Shown: piece by piece, positions 51,209 to 59,118 of the stretch
Layout of the letters: every line of letters starts with the position of its first letter
Position numbering within the stretch: position 1 is the first letter of the stretch
Origin: Lentzea cavernae
GTDB taxonomy: Bacteria; Actinomycetota; Actinomycetes; Mycobacteriales; Pseudonocardiaceae
Length of the DNA: 64,000 bases
Direction of reading: 5' to 3'
Assembly (NCBI RefSeq): GCF_014653695.1
Contig: NZ_BNAR01000003.1
Location: 203,443-267,442, forward strand
Translations under genes and position numbers: made by a program
Notes under the pieces: model-generated
Told to the model about the DNA's origin: nothing
Seen by the model: the letters and a program-made list of their open reading frames with translations, nothing else
Databases searched by the model: none

Positions 51209-51333
51209 GCGATTGGGGCTTGACCTTGAGCCTCTGGCGGGGTGCTTGACGGCCGGAAAAGCCGGGCTGAAAAGCGCCCGGCCGTGCCCGATGAGGGGTA
51301 GCACCCCGCCCCTCAAGGTCAAGCCCCAATCGC
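51209..51333. repeat. long hairpin B, related apex
   Basis: Stem segments: 22 perfect pairs (51209-51230 with 51312-51333), a CCTCT bulge against C, and 11 perfect pairs (51236-51246 with 51300-51310). An internal loop leads to either ACGGCCGG/CCGGCCGT (51249-51256 with 51278-51285) or the apical stem GCCGGGC/GCCCGGC (51261-51267 with 51276-51282) with loop TGAAAAGC. The stems are unrelated to copies A and C, but the loop core GAAAAGCG is shared. Confidence 0.85.
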
Positions 51334-51439
51334 AGGAGCGGGGTGCACCGCTGCCCAGTCGTTAGAGTTCGGACGGCTCGCTTCGCGTCGCCCCTGCTTG
51401 GCGGTTCCGATCTGTTGGCTCGCACGGCTCGCTTCGCTT

Positions 51440-51615
51440 CGCGGTTGGTGGGGGCCTCGCCTTCGGCGTCGCTGTTCGCATGCGAAGGCCTCACCTTCTG
51501 GCACGGCATGCCACCAGCCCACCTGATGCCTGTGGGCGGGGCCTCGGCGTTGCTGTACGCGTGCGAAAGCCCATCCCGCCTGCGTGGGCATGGCTTTGGC
51601 GTCGCTGCGCGCATG
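51440..51615 (+). repeat. three degenerate tandem repeats of about 60 bp
   Basis: Three imperfect units each contain a GCGTCGCTG-type phrase, GCATGCGAAGGCC or GCGTGCGAAAGCCC, and CCCACCTG or CCCGCCTG. The spacing is about 60-75 bp. The units drift in sequence and frame, so a coding origin is unlikely. Confidence 0.55.
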
Positions 51616-51617
51616 CG

Positions 51618-51647
51618 AAGGCCCCTCCCACCTGTGGGAGGGGCCTT
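51618..51647. terminator. strong hairpin downstream of the second DedA gene
   Basis: A 14-bp perfect stem (AAGGCCCCTCCCAC at 51618-51631 with 51634-51647) has a two-base loop (CT) and TT/AA ends. It lies 31 bases after the DedA stop on the minus strand. Confidence 0.8.
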
Positions 51648-51678
51648 CGGTGTGCTGGTGTGGGTTCTGGTGCTGCGG

Positions 51679-52401
51679 TCAGCGTTCGACGCGCGGGATG
51701 ATCTGCGTCGAGTCGTCCTGGATCTGCGCCTGCATGACCTGGGTGATGTCGTCCGCCTCGGCCTCCACCAGCGTCTTCTTCTCGCGGCGCGCCTTGATCA
51801 CCTCGATGATGATCGGCACGATCGACAGGAAGACGATGGCGAGCAGGGTGATCTCGAGGTTGTCCCTGATGAAGGAGACCTGGCCGAGGAAGTAGCCCAG
51901 GACCGTCAGGCCTGCCGCCCACGCGACGCCGCCGATGGCGGAGTACGTGAAGTACTTCTTCGGGTCCATCCGGCCGACGCCTGCCATGGCCGTGATGAAG
52001 GTGCGGACGATCGGCACGAACCTGGCCATGACGATGGCGCGGGCGCCGTACTTGTCGAAGAACTCCTGCGTCTTGTCGACGTACTCCTTCTTGAAGATCT
52101 TCGACTCCGGCTTGCTGAACAGCGCCGGGCCGGCCTTCTTGCCGATGTAGTAGCCGACGACGTTGCCGACGAAGGCGCACACGGTGAGGAGTACGCAGAC
52201 GAGCCAGAGCGGGGTGTCGATCGTGCCCGCCGCGACGAAGAGACCTGCTGTGAACAGCAGGGAGTCGCCCGGCAGGAAGAAGCCGACGAGGAGCCCGCAC
52301 TCCGCGAAGATGATGAGGCACAACCCGATGAGCATGTACGGGCCGAGCCCGTTCAGCAGAACGGTGGGGTCCAGCCAGTCAGGGCCCAATGCAATCGTCA
52401 C
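51679..52401 (-). CDS. DedA family membrane protein (second copy)
   Basis: 240 residues, about five predicted helices. Motifs: FAECGLLVGFFLPGDSLLFTAGLFVA, VCAFVGNVVGYYIGKKAG, FFDKYGARAIVMARFVPIVRTFITAMAGVGRMD, a closer match to E. coli YqjA/YghB-type and to Rv0364 than the protein at 47328. The C-terminal tail (REKKTLVEAEADDITQVMQAQIQDDSTQ) is hydrophilic. GTG 52401 is chosen since TACCGT ends seven bases upstream on this strand; longer upstream frames are non-homologous. It is the last gene of a run of minus-strand genes after nagA and the small membrane protein, separated by 17 bases, so it may be in the same operon. Confidence 0.93.
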   Translation of the reverse strand: MTIALGPDWLDPTVLLNGLGPYMLIGLCLIIFAECGLLVGFFLPGDSLLFTAGLFVAAGTIDTPLWLVCVLLTVCAFVGNVVGYYIGKKAGPALFSKPESKIFKKEYVDKTQEFFDKYGARAIVMARFVPIVRTFITAMAGVGRMDPKKYFTYSAIGGVAWAAGLTVLGYFLGQVSFIRDNLEITLLAIVFLSIVPIIIEVIKARREKKTLVEAEADDITQVMQAQIQDDSTQIIPRVER

Positions 52402-52418
52402 GGCGACAACGGTACAGG

Positions 52419-52613
52419 TCAGCTCAGGGTGATCACTGCCGCCACCGTGCCCGCTGCCAGGCCCAACAGCAGGGCGAGGCCCAGCACCCACCACGTGGAC
52501 ATGGGTGCCGGGGGTTCCTCGGTGATTGGGACAGGTGCGACAAATCCGGCATTCGTGCTGGTCGCCTGCGCTCGCAGCGCGTCGGTCACCAGTCGCTCCG
52601 GATCGTCTGCCAT
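52419..52613 (-). CDS. small single-pass membrane protein, 64 residues
   Basis: A short N-terminal soluble region (DPERLVTDALRAQATSTNAGFVAPVPITEEPPAP) is followed by one helix (TWWVLGLALLLGLAAGTVAAVITL). It begins five bases after the nagA stop and has AGGTGG immediately upstream, indicating translational coupling. The family is unknown; such tiny proteins occur after nagA in related genomes, an impression not checked here. Its acidic, Pro-containing N-terminus suggests interaction with a partner enzyme. Confidence 0.65.
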   Translation of the reverse strand: MADDPERLVTDALRAQATSTNAGFVAPVPITEEPPAPMSTWWVLGLALLLGLAAGTVAAVITLS

Positions 52614-52617
52614 CCAC

Positions 52618-53769
52618 CTAGTCCTTGACCCACTCGCCCCTGACCATCACGTCCCTCGGCTTCAATTCTGCATCGAGGACGACGATGTCCGCAGCGAGCC
52701 CGGCTTCGAGCTTGCCCGTGTCGAGGCCGAGGAGTTCGGCGCCGCGGGTCGAGGCGGCGTGGGTGGCCTCCACGAGTGACAGTCCGCACGAGTTGACGGC
52801 GTTGCGGAACGCCATGTCCATCGTGAGGGTGCTGCCGGCCAGGGAAGCGCCTCCTGCCAACGTTGGCACCCCGTCGACGACGCGCACTTCCAGGCCGCCG
52901 ATGTCGTACACGCCGTCGCCCACGCTCGCCGCCGCGATGGCGTCGGTGATGAGGACGGTGCGCTGCAGGCCCGCGTGGCGCGCGGCGAGGCGGACGGCGG
53001 TCGGGTGCAGGTGCACGAGGTCGCAGATGAGTTCGACGGTGACGCGTTCGTCGTCCAGCAGGGCGCCGATCGGGCCCGGCTCGCGGTGGTGCAGCGGGCG
53101 CATGCCGTTGAACAGGTGGGTTGCCACGGATGCGCCGGCGTCGACGGCGGGGCGGACCTGTGCCTCGGTGGCGTCGGTGTGGCCGATGGCGGCGAGGACG
53201 TTGTTGTCCACGAGCTGGCGCACGGCGTGCACGGCGCCTTCTAGTTCGGGCGCGATGGTGATCATGCGGACGGTGCCCTTGCCGGCGTCGAGCAGCTTCG
53301 TCACCGAGGTCTGCTCCGGCGGGCACAGGATCGCCGGGTCGTGCGCGCCGCAGCGGGCGGCGGACAGGAACGGGCCCTCGAGGTGGATGCCCGCGACGAC
53401 GCCCTCCTGGACCATTTCGGCCAGTGCGGAGACCTGGTCGGCCAGTTCCGGCACCGGGCGCGTCACCAGCGACGCCAGCAGCGTGGTGGTGCCGTGCTTG
53501 CGGTGTGCGGCCGCGGCCTTGCGGACCTTCTCGGGGTCGCTGCTGGTGAACGCGGCCCCGCCACCGCCGTGGCAGTGGATGTCGACGAAGCCGGGCACGA
53601 TCGTGCCGCCGGCGACGTCGGTCGTCGGGCCGTCGGGCGCGGCGCCCTCACCGACCGCGGCGATCCGCCCGTCGCGGACGCTCACCCACCCGTTCTCGAG
53701 CACCCCTCCCGGCGTGACGACCCGACCACCGGTCAGGGTCACGTCGACTGGTCCACCCCACGTGCTCAT
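52618..53769 (-). CDS. nagA: N-acetylglucosamine-6-phosphate deacetylase
   Basis: 383 residues, amidohydrolase fold. It removes acetate from GlcNAc-6-P to give GlcN-6-P, feeding glycolysis and wall synthesis. VDIHCHGGGG is the metal-binding HxH, HKHGTTTLLASL and GIHLEGPFLS precede the metal Glu; AAIGHTDATEAQV, THLFNGMRPLHHREPG (substrate His) and LITDAIAAA (catalytic Asp) complete the site. The tail DTGKLEAGLAADIVVLD is family-typical. ATG 53769 overlaps the stop of the ROK kinase gene (TGATG), so the two are coupled. A dre-like operator upstream of the kinase puts the pair under DasR/NagR-type control. Confidence 0.95.
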   Translation of the reverse strand: MSTWGGPVDVTLTGGRVVTPGGVLENGWVSVRDGRIAAVGEGAAPDGPTTDVAGGTIVPGFVDIHCHGGGGAAFTSSDPEKVRKAAAAHRKHGTTTLLASLVTRPVPELADQVSALAEMVQEGVVAGIHLEGPFLSAARCGAHDPAILCPPEQTSVTKLLDAGKGTVRMITIAPELEGAVHAVRQLVDNNVLAAIGHTDATEAQVRPAVDAGASVATHLFNGMRPLHHREPGPIGALLDDERVTVELICDLVHLHPTAVRLAARHAGLQRTVLITDAIAAASVGDGVYDIGGLEVRVVDGVPTLAGGASLAGSTLTMDMAFRNAVNSCGLSLVEATHAASTRGAELLGLDTGKLEAGLAADIVVLDAELKPRDVMVRGEWVKD

Positions 53770-54677
53770 CACGCCTCCAGCGTGTCGATGGCCAGCAGCG
53801 CCGCGCCGAGGAAGCCCGCCTCGTCGCCGAGCGCCGCGAGCCGAAGCTCCGGTCGGCGCTGGAAGGCGATCAGGCCGTCCAGCCTTTCCCTCAGGGGCTC
53901 CACCAGCAGATCTCCTGCGAGTGCGAGCCCACCGCCGAGCACCACGGCCTCCGGTCCGAGCAGCGTCGCCAGCACCAGGATCCCCCTGGCGAGCGCGTCC
54001 ACGGCCTCGTGCCACACGGCGACGGCGTCCGGCTCCCCGTCGGCGACCCTGCGTGCGACTTCAGCGGCGCCGTTGACGGGGGTGCCGGTACGTGCGGTGT
54101 ACCGGCGGGCGATCGCCGCGGAGGACGCCACTGTCTCCACGCAGCCGATCTGGCCACAAGCGCAGGGCACGCCGTGGCCGACGTTCACATGTCCGATCTC
54201 ACCCGCGTAGCCCTCGCCGCTGTAGATCTTCCCGTCCAGCAGCAGTGCGCCGGCGATCCCGGTGCCGATGGGCATGATCACCGCGTTGCGCAGGTCCCTG
54301 GCGGCACCCATGCGGCATTCGGCCAGGCCCGCGGCGCGCACGTCGTGACCGAACGCGACCGGGATGCCCAGCCGTTCGGTCATGACGGTGCTGAACGGGA
54401 ACTGGCTCCACGGCAGGTTGGTCGTGTACACGCCGACGCCGTTCGCCTCGTCCACGATGCCCGGCGCCACGATCCCCACGGCGTCGACCTCGTGCTCGGA
54501 GGCGGTGCGGAGCTCGTCGACGAGCTCCGAGATGACGGCGAGGAGGGGCTCCAGCTCACCGGGCGTCGCCCGGCGCGCGTGCTTCTCCGCCGCCACGAAC
54601 TCCGGAGTGCCGGAGACCAGCGCCGCCTTGGTTTCGGTGCCACCGATGTCAACGGCGACCACGTGTCTGCGTGCCAC
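53769..54677 (-). CDS. nagK: ROK family kinase, probable N-acetylglucosamine kinase
   Basis: 302 residues. ATP-binding AVDIGGTETKAALVSG at the start, then VGIVAPGIVDEANG, FGHDVRAAGLAECRMG, the substrate-binding IGTGIAGALLLDGKIY, and the zinc motif GHGVPCACGQIGCVETVAS with the CxCGxxGC pattern. Genes coupled to nagA in this orientation encode GlcNAc or glucosamine kinase, which supports the name by context rather than by a unique motif. It is the first gene of the nagK-nagA-small protein-DedA run. ATG 54677 is the start. A palindrome matching the DasR dre element lies 30 bases upstream. Confidence 0.9.
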   Translation of the reverse strand: MARRHVVAVDIGGTETKAALVSGTPEFVAAEKHARRATPGELEPLLAVISELVDELRTASEHEVDAVGIVAPGIVDEANGVGVYTTNLPWSQFPFSTVMTERLGIPVAFGHDVRAAGLAECRMGAARDLRNAVIMPIGTGIAGALLLDGKIYSGEGYAGEIGHVNVGHGVPCACGQIGCVETVASSAAIARRYTARTGTPVNGAAEVARRVADGEPDAVAVWHEAVDALARGILVLATLLGPEAVVLGGGLALAGDLLVEPLRERLDGLIAFQRRPELRLAALGDEAGFLGAALLAIDTLEA

Positions 54678-54706
54678 GGGGACTGATCCTGCGGCATGGG
54701 AGGCCT

Positions 54707-54722
54707 ATTGGTCTATACCAAG
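54707..54722. promoter_or_regulatory. dre-like operator (DasR/NagR type) upstream of nagK
   Basis: ATTGGTCTATACCAAG matches the 16-bp DasR responsive element ACTGGTCTAGACCACT in the TGGTCTANACCA core, with one change at the centre. It is 30 bases before the nagK start. DasR and relatives are GntR repressors that respond to glucosamine phosphates. Confidence 0.85.
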
Positions 54723-54806
54723 TACCGATTTGGGCGCGTGGTCTTACGAGCTGAAACCGCCCGGATCGGTCAAAACGGCGTCAGCTGGGGAAACGGGAAA
54801 GTTTAC

Positions 54807-55325
54807 TTACTTCTGAAACGGCCGCGTGGCTGTGCGCACGTGCCGGTGCCTCTCGGCGGGGAGCAGGAGGTCCAGGACGTACCCGCACTTGACCGCCACC
54901 CGGCACGACGAGTCGTTGCCGGCCGCGTGCAACAGGTCCAGCCGGGTCACGGCGTGGACGTCGAACGCCCACTGCGACACGGCGTTCACGGCACTGACGG
55001 CGATGCCCCGGCCGCGGGCGTGAGCGGCGGTCCAGTAGCCGACCTCGGACGTGCCGTCCGGCCCCACCTTGACTACCACGTGGCCCGCCGGGGCGTCGTC
55101 GGCGATCACGGCGAAGCTGAACCGGGTCGCGGCAGCCCAGCCGTCGGCCTGCGCGTCGAGCCACCGTCCGGCGTCGGCCTCGTCGGTCAGCGAGGTGGCC
55201 AGCCAGCGGCGCAGCAGCGGATCGCGGTGCGCGGCGAGCAGCGCCGCGAGGTCGTCGGAACGCCACGGGCGCAGCAGCAGAGCCGGTGCCGCCCCGGCGG
55301 GCGGCACGGACAGGATGACCGTCAC
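54807..55325 (-). CDS. GNAT family N-acetyltransferase
   Basis: 172 residues. LLLRPWRSDDLAALLAAHRDPLLRRWL, AVIADDAPAGHVVVKVGPDGTSEVGYWTAAHARGRGIAVSAVNAVSQWAF (motif A, acetyl-CoA pyrophosphate loop A-R-G-R-G-I-A) and LDLLHAAGNDSSCRVAVKCGYV (motif B) define the RimJ/RimL-like branch. Substrates may be protein N-termini, antibiotics or small amines; none can be chosen. It ends 129 bases from the nagK operon and starts nine bases after the stop of the sigma-factor gene on the same strand, so the two may be cotranscribed. Confidence 0.88.
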   Translation of the reverse strand: MTVILSVPPAGAAPALLLRPWRSDDLAALLAAHRDPLLRRWLATSLTDEADAGRWLDAQADGWAAATRFSFAVIADDAPAGHVVVKVGPDGTSEVGYWTAAHARGRGIAVSAVNAVSQWAFDVHAVTRLDLLHAAGNDSSCRVAVKCGYVLDLLLPAERHRHVRTATRPFQK

Positions 55326-55334
55326 GGAGCCGGG

Positions 55335-55898
55335 CTAGCCCGCCATGATCTTCTGCAGGGCGTCCAGCGCACGGGAGGCCGTCGACTTCACGGTGCCCTT
55401 CGAGATGCCGGTGGCCTCGGCGATCTCCGCTTCCGACAGGTCGCCGTAGTAGCGCAGCACGAGCACCTCGCGCTGCCGCGGCGGCAGCTGCTGCAACGCC
55501 TTGACCACGGCCTGGTGCTCCGCGGTCAGCATCGCGAGCGACTCGGCCGAGCGCGCGTTCGCCACGTGCGGAGGCGTGTAGTCGCGGGCCGTCTTGCGGC
55601 GGCGCAACACACTGCGGGATCCGTTTACGACGGCCGTGCGGAGGTAACCCACGGCTGCCTGGGAGTCGCGCAGGCCCTTCCAGTTGCGGTGCAGGCCGGT
55701 GAACGCCTCCTGGACGACGTCCTCGGCGGTCGACGGCTCGTCCACGAGCAGCAGCGCGAGCCTCACGAGGCGCATGCGGTGCTGCTTGTACAGGTCTTCG
55801 AGCGTGAGGGGCCCTGCGGGAGGTCCTGCGACGCCGTCCTTGATCCGCAGGTTGGTCAGGGTGTCCTGCACGGTGCGCGGGGTGTCTTCGCCAACCAC
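55335..55898 (-). CDS. ECF sigma factor, SigE family
   Basis: 187 residues. Region 2 (LEDLYKQHRMRLVRLALLLVDEPSTAEDVVQEAFTGLHRNW) and region 4 (LPPRQREVLVLRYYGDLSEAEIAEATGISKGTVKSTASRALDALQ) match the SigE-like/SCO-type ECF subgroup. The N-terminal 25 residues are divergent. No anti-sigma or RsbW-like gene is adjacent, which is a common situation for this group. A GNAT gene follows at nine bases and a divergent YciI-like gene lies upstream. Confidence 0.93.
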   Translation of the reverse strand: MVGEDTPRTVQDTLTNLRIKDGVAGPPAGPLTLEDLYKQHRMRLVRLALLLVDEPSTAEDVVQEAFTGLHRNWKGLRDSQAAVGYLRTAVVNGSRSVLRRRKTARDYTPPHVANARSAESLAMLTAEHQAVVKALQQLPPRQREVLVLRYYGDLSEAEIAEATGISKGTVKSTASRALDALQKIMAG

Positions 55899-55938
55899 AA
55901 GGTAGGACGGTACCGGTCAGCTTCACTACGGTGGAGGC

Positions 55939-56220
55939 ATGGCCCGCTTTGCAGTCGAATTGGTGTTCGGTCCCGACAGCGAGAAGCGTCTCGCGGTGCG
56001 CCCCGAACACCGCGAGTACCTCGCCTCCCTCGTCGAGAAGGGCGTGGTCGTCGCCTCAGGTCCGTACGCGGACGACACCGGCGCGTTGATCATCTACGAG
56101 GCCGCGGACGAAGCGGCGGTGAAGGCGATCATCGCCGCCGACCCCTACACGCCCGCGGGTGTCGCGGAGTGGACCGTCCGCGAGTGGAACGTCCTGATGG
56201 GGGCCTGGGTCACCGGGTAG
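55939..56220 (+). CDS. YciI-like protein
   Basis: 93 residues, ferredoxin-like fold of the DGPF/YciI family. MARFAVELVFGPDSEKRLAVRPEHREYLASLVEKGVVVASGPYADDTGALIIYEAADEAAVKAIIAADPYTPAGV has the His and Asp pair (RPEHREYL and PYADDTGA) typical of these proteins, which bind small ligands or degrade chlorinated aromatics in some cases. TACGGT (55927-55932) ends six bases before ATG 55939, implying a leaderless mRNA. It is divergent from the ECF sigma gene and overlaps the convergent SDR gene by 11 bases. Confidence 0.88.
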   Translation: MARFAVELVFGPDSEKRLAVRPEHREYLASLVEKGVVVASGPYADDTGALIIYEAADEAAVKAIIAADPYTPAGVAEWTVREWNVLMGAWVTG

Positions 56221-57061
56221 CGGCCTGCCCGCCGGGCCCCACCAGGCCCGACGTGTCCGACTTCGCCATCTCGAGGTCGGCTGCCTTGATCTCCTCGACC
56301 GCCTGGCGGTCCACGACCACCGGCGTGAACGCGCGGAAGTACTTCAGGACGCCGACCCAGCCGGGGACGTGGACCGCCCTCGCCCGCTTCTCGATGCCCC
56401 TGACCACGGCCCTGCCGACGTTGCGGACGGGGTACTTCTTGCCGGCGACGCCCGGCATGCCCTTGCGCAGCTTGCCGAAGACCGGGTGCTCGTCGGCGCT
56501 GTTGACCATGTCCGTGGAGATCCACGAGAAGTACGCGGTGCCGACGTCCACGCCCAGGTGCCTGACCTCGGCCCGCAGGCTGTCCGCGAACGCCTCGCAG
56601 CCCGCCTTCGCCGCCGAGTAGGCCGCGTTGCCGGGGATGTGGACGATCGCCGCGAGCGACGACACGACCAGGCAGTAGCCGCGGCTGCGGATCAGGTGCG
56701 GCAGCGCCGTGCGGACCGTGCGCCACACACCGAGCAGGTTCACCTCGATGACCCGTTCGAACGCCTTGGGGTCCATCGAGCGTACGAACCCGGTGGCCGC
56801 GATGCCCGCGTTCGCCACCACGACGTCGATGCCGCCGAAGTGCTCCGCGACCTCGTTCACGACCCGGTCGAGCGCGTCCCAGTCGGTGACGTCGGCTTCC
56901 CACGCCTTGCCACCGGTCTGCCGCGCGACCTCTTCGAGCTGGGCCTTCTCGAGCCCGACGAGCGCGAGACGTGCCCCGCGCGCGGCCAGTTGCCTCGCCA
57001 CCTCGGCGCCGATGCCCCTGGCCGCGCCGGTGATCAGTACCACCTTGCCCGTGACGTCCAT
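56210..57061 (-). CDS. SDR family oxidoreductase
   Basis: 283 residues. Cofactor motif VLITGAARGIGAEVARQLAARG (residues 8-29), DVVVANAGIAATGF, SLAAIVHIPGNAAYSAAKAG with the catalytic Ser, Tyr and Lys, and the STDMV loop. The C-terminal region (VVRGIEKRARAVHVPGWVGVLKYFRAF) is characteristic of the membrane-associated classical SDRs common in mycobacteria. ATG 57061 lies six bases after TACCGT on this strand, giving a leaderless start; an upstream frame would add six residues. CCAGTAAGCTACTGG (57087-57101) covers the -35 region. Substrate unknown. Confidence 0.92.
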   Translation of the reverse strand: MDVTGKVVLITGAARGIGAEVARQLAARGARLALVGLEKAQLEEVARQTGGKAWEADVTDWDALDRVVNEVAEHFGGIDVVVANAGIAATGFVRSMDPKAFERVIEVNLLGVWRTVRTALPHLIRSRGYCLVVSSLAAIVHIPGNAAYSAAKAGCEAFADSLRAEVRHLGVDVGTAYFSWISTDMVNSADEHPVFGKLRKGMPGVAGKKYPVRNVGRAVVRGIEKRARAVHVPGWVGVLKYFRAFTPVVVDRQAVEEIKAADLEMAKSDTSGLVGPGGQAATR

Positions 57062-57086
57062 GCCGTCACGGTAACGCAACCTACTC

Positions 57087-57101
57087 CCAGTAAGCTACTG
57101 G
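57087..57101. promoter_or_regulatory. palindromic operator at the SDR promoter
   Basis: CCAGTAAGCTACTGG has perfect 6-bp arms with an AGC spacer, 26-40 bases before the SDR start. It lies in the short gap after the aldo/keto reductase gene. Confidence 0.5.
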
Positions 57102-57105
57102 CAAG

Positions 57106-58032
57106 TTAAATTGCGCTCAGGCGGTCCACCTCGTCCTGCGTCAGTTCGAGCGTGAGCACCGGGACCAGGTCGCTGAGCTGCTCCAACGTGCGGGCGGACG
57201 CGATCGGCGCGGCCACCGTCGGCTGCTGGGCGAGCCACGCGAGGGCGACCGCGGAGACCGTGGTCGCGTGCGTCTCGGCCAGCTCGTCGAGCACTTCGAG
57301 GACCTGCAGACCGTGCTCGTCCAGGAACTTCGAGGCCGCACCCGCCCGAGCGCTCTGCACCTCGACGCCCGGCCGGTACTTGCCGCTCAGGAAGCCCTTG
57401 GCGAGCGAGGAGTAGGTCAGCGTGGCGAGGCCGAGCCGCGCGACGGTGTCCTGGAGCTCGCCCTCGAACTTGTCGCGGCTGACCAGGCTGTACTCGGGCT
57501 GCAGGGCCACGAACTTCGCGAAGCCCTCGCGTTCCTGGATCTCCAGCGCCCGCGCGAGCCGGTCGGCGGAGAAGTTGGACGCGGCGATGTGGCGCACCTT
57601 GCCGTCGCGGACGAGCTGGTCGTAGGCGGCCAGCGTCTCCTCGAGCGGCGTGTTCAGGTCGTCGAGGTGGTTGTAGTAGAGGTCGATGTGGTCGACGCCC
57701 AGGCGCTTCAACGAGCGTTCGGCAGCGCTCAGCACCGTGTCGCGCTTCTGGTTGTTGAACCCGGCGAGCATGCCGACCTTCGACGCCACCACGACCTGGT
57801 CGCGGTCACCGCGCTTCGCGAGCCACCTGCCGAGGATCGTCTCCGACTCGCCGCCGGAGTTGCCGTCGGCCCAGGCCGAGTACACGTCGGCGGTGTCGAC
57901 GAAGTTCCCGCCCGCCTCCACGTAGGCGTCGAGCACGGCGAACGACTGGTCCTCGTCGGCGGTCCAGCCGAACACGTTGCCGCCCAGGCAGAGGCGGGAC
58001 ACGTCCAGGTCTGTGGTGCTCAAGATCGGCAT
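57106..58032 (-). CDS. aldo/keto reductase
   Basis: 308 residues. Tetrad residues lie in NFVDTADVYSAWADGNSGGESETILGRWL, VVASKVG and DHIDLYYNHLDDLNTPLEE; the NADPH pocket reads PIASARTLEQLSDLVPVL. It is the YajO/AKR11-like branch, distinct from the enzyme at 35175 (different active-site loop and shorter). Substrate unknown. It is divergent from an F420-dependent oxidoreductase across a 38-base gap, so the two may share control. The next gene on the same strand is the SDR, 44 bases downstream. Confidence 0.92.
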   Translation of the reverse strand: MPILSTTDLDVSRLCLGGNVFGWTADEDQSFAVLDAYVEAGGNFVDTADVYSAWADGNSGGESETILGRWLAKRGDRDQVVVASKVGMLAGFNNQKRDTVLSAAERSLKRLGVDHIDLYYNHLDDLNTPLEETLAAYDQLVRDGKVRHIAASNFSADRLARALEIQEREGFAKFVALQPEYSLVSRDKFEGELQDTVARLGLATLTYSSLAKGFLSGKYRPGVEVQSARAGAASKFLDEHGLQVLEVLDELAETHATTVSAVALAWLAQQPTVAAPIASARTLEQLSDLVPVLTLELTQDEVDRLSAI

Positions 58033-58070
58033 ACTGCGAAAGGTAGTCCGCCACGAGGATCGGGGTTCGC

Positions 58071-58844
58071 ATGCTGGGAACGTTCGGGGTCTGGGGCTCG
58101 CACCACGAGTGGGCGGGGAGGTACGACGAGATCGAGGCGCTCGGCTACGGGACGTTCTGGATCGGCGGCTCGCCCGAGCTCACCGCGGTCGAGCAGGCGC
58201 TGGGCACCACGGAGTCGATCACGATCGCGACCGGCATCGTCAACGTGTGGCAGTCGGAGCCGGAGGCGGTCTCCGCCGAGTTCCACCGCCTCGCGAGCGA
58301 CAGGTTCCTGCTCGGCGTCGGCGTGGGCCACCGCCAGATCGACCAGGCCTACGAGAAGCCCTACGACAAGCTCGTGTCCTACCTCGACCGGCTCGACGTG
58401 CCCGCCGACAGGCTGGTGCTCGCCGCGCTCGGGCCGAAGGTGCTGAAGCTCGCCGCCGACCGGACCGCGGGCGCCCACCCGTACCTCGTGCCGGTCGAGC
58501 ACACGGCGGAGGCGCGCAAGGCCCTCGGCGACAAGCTCCTCGCTCCCGAGGTGACCGTCGTCGTCGACGAGGACCCGGAAGCGGCACGTGCCCTCGCGCG
58601 CGAAAAGCTCTCGTTCTACTTCTCGCTCACCAACTACACGAACAACTGGCAGCGGTACGGGTTCACCGAGGAGGACATCAAGGGCTCCGACCGGCTGATC
58701 GACGCGTTGGTCGCGCACGGCAGCCCGGACCAGGTGGCCGAGAAGCTGCGCGCGCACGTCGACGCGGGTGCCGACCACGTGGCCGTCCAGTCGCTGAACG
58801 GCCACTACGCGGAACTGGCCGGCGCCCTGGGGCTCAAGCGCTGA
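58071..58844 (+). CDS. LLM-class F420-dependent oxidoreductase
   Basis: 257 residues, luciferase-like TIM barrel. TFGVWGSHHEWAGRYDEIEALGYGTFWIGGSP, SITIATGIVNVWQSEPEAVSAEFHRLASDRFLLGVGVGHRQI and GPKVLKLAADRTAGAHPYLVPVEHT are typical of the TIGR03620-type F420-dependent enzymes of Actinobacteria. It should reduce or oxidise a small molecule with coenzyme F420, in the cytoplasm; the substrate is unknown. ATG 58071 is the start. Its 3' end overlaps the convergent DUF427 gene by 11 bases. Confidence 0.9.
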   Translation: MLGTFGVWGSHHEWAGRYDEIEALGYGTFWIGGSPELTAVEQALGTTESITIATGIVNVWQSEPEAVSAEFHRLASDRFLLGVGVGHRQIDQAYEKPYDKLVSYLDRLDVPADRLVLAALGPKVLKLAADRTAGAHPYLVPVEHTAEARKALGDKLLAPEVTVVVDEDPEAARALAREKLSFYFSLTNYTNNWQRYGFTEEDIKGSDRLIDALVAHGSPDQVAEKLRAHVDAGADHVAVQSLNGHYAELAGALGLKR

Positions 58845-59118
58845 TCTCGACGCCCTTCCAGAACGCCACATGGCCCTTGATTTGCTTCGCCGCTTCCTTA
58901 GGCTCGGCGTAGTACCAGGCCGCGTTGGTGTTCTCGGCGCCGTCCACCTGCAGCGAGTAGTAGTTCGCGTCGCCCTTCCACGGGCAGTGCGTGGTGTAGT
59001 CGGTCGGCGTCAGCACGGCCGGGTCGACGGACTCCAACGGGAAATAGTGGTTGCCTTCGACCACGACGGTGTCGTCGCTCGAAGCGATGATCTTGCCGTT
59101 CCACTGAGCAGTTGCCAT
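58834..59118 (-). CDS. DUF427 domain protein
   Basis: 94 residues. ATAQWNGKIIASSDDTVVVEGNHYFPLESVD and THCPWKGDANYYSLQVDGAENTNAAWYYAEPKEAAKQIKGHVAFWKGV are the complete DUF427 (PF04248) fold, including the C-P-W-K-G motif. The family is widespread and uncharacterised. ATG 59118 is chosen as the family start; an upstream frame reaches 59202 without homology. It overlaps the LLM gene convergently and is followed upstream by the fba gene on the opposite strand. Confidence 0.92.
   Translation of the reverse strand: MATAQWNGKIIASSDDTVVVEGNHYFPLESVDPAVLTPTDYTTHCPWKGDANYYSLQVDGAENTNAAWYYAEPKEAAKQIKGHVAFWKGVEISA

Larger units (their letters stand above)
50957..51678. other. 728-base intergenic region with hairpin B and degenerate repeats
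   Basis: No gene was recognised on either strand. It contains a G/T-rich stretch with repeated TTGCGTTGG and GGTTGG words (51100-51200), the 125-nt hairpin B (51209-51333), a GGACGGCTCGCTTCG segment (51371-51386) like the tail of the dispersed element, three degenerate repeats of about 60 bp (51440-51615), and a terminator at 51618-51647. Confidence 0.7.

Noticed and set aside
57081..57101. TTACTGGGAGTAGG as another fatty-acid operator
   Set aside because: The half-site spacing differs by one base from the fadE5/etfD sites, and the CCAGTA..TACTGG palindrome explains the sequence better.
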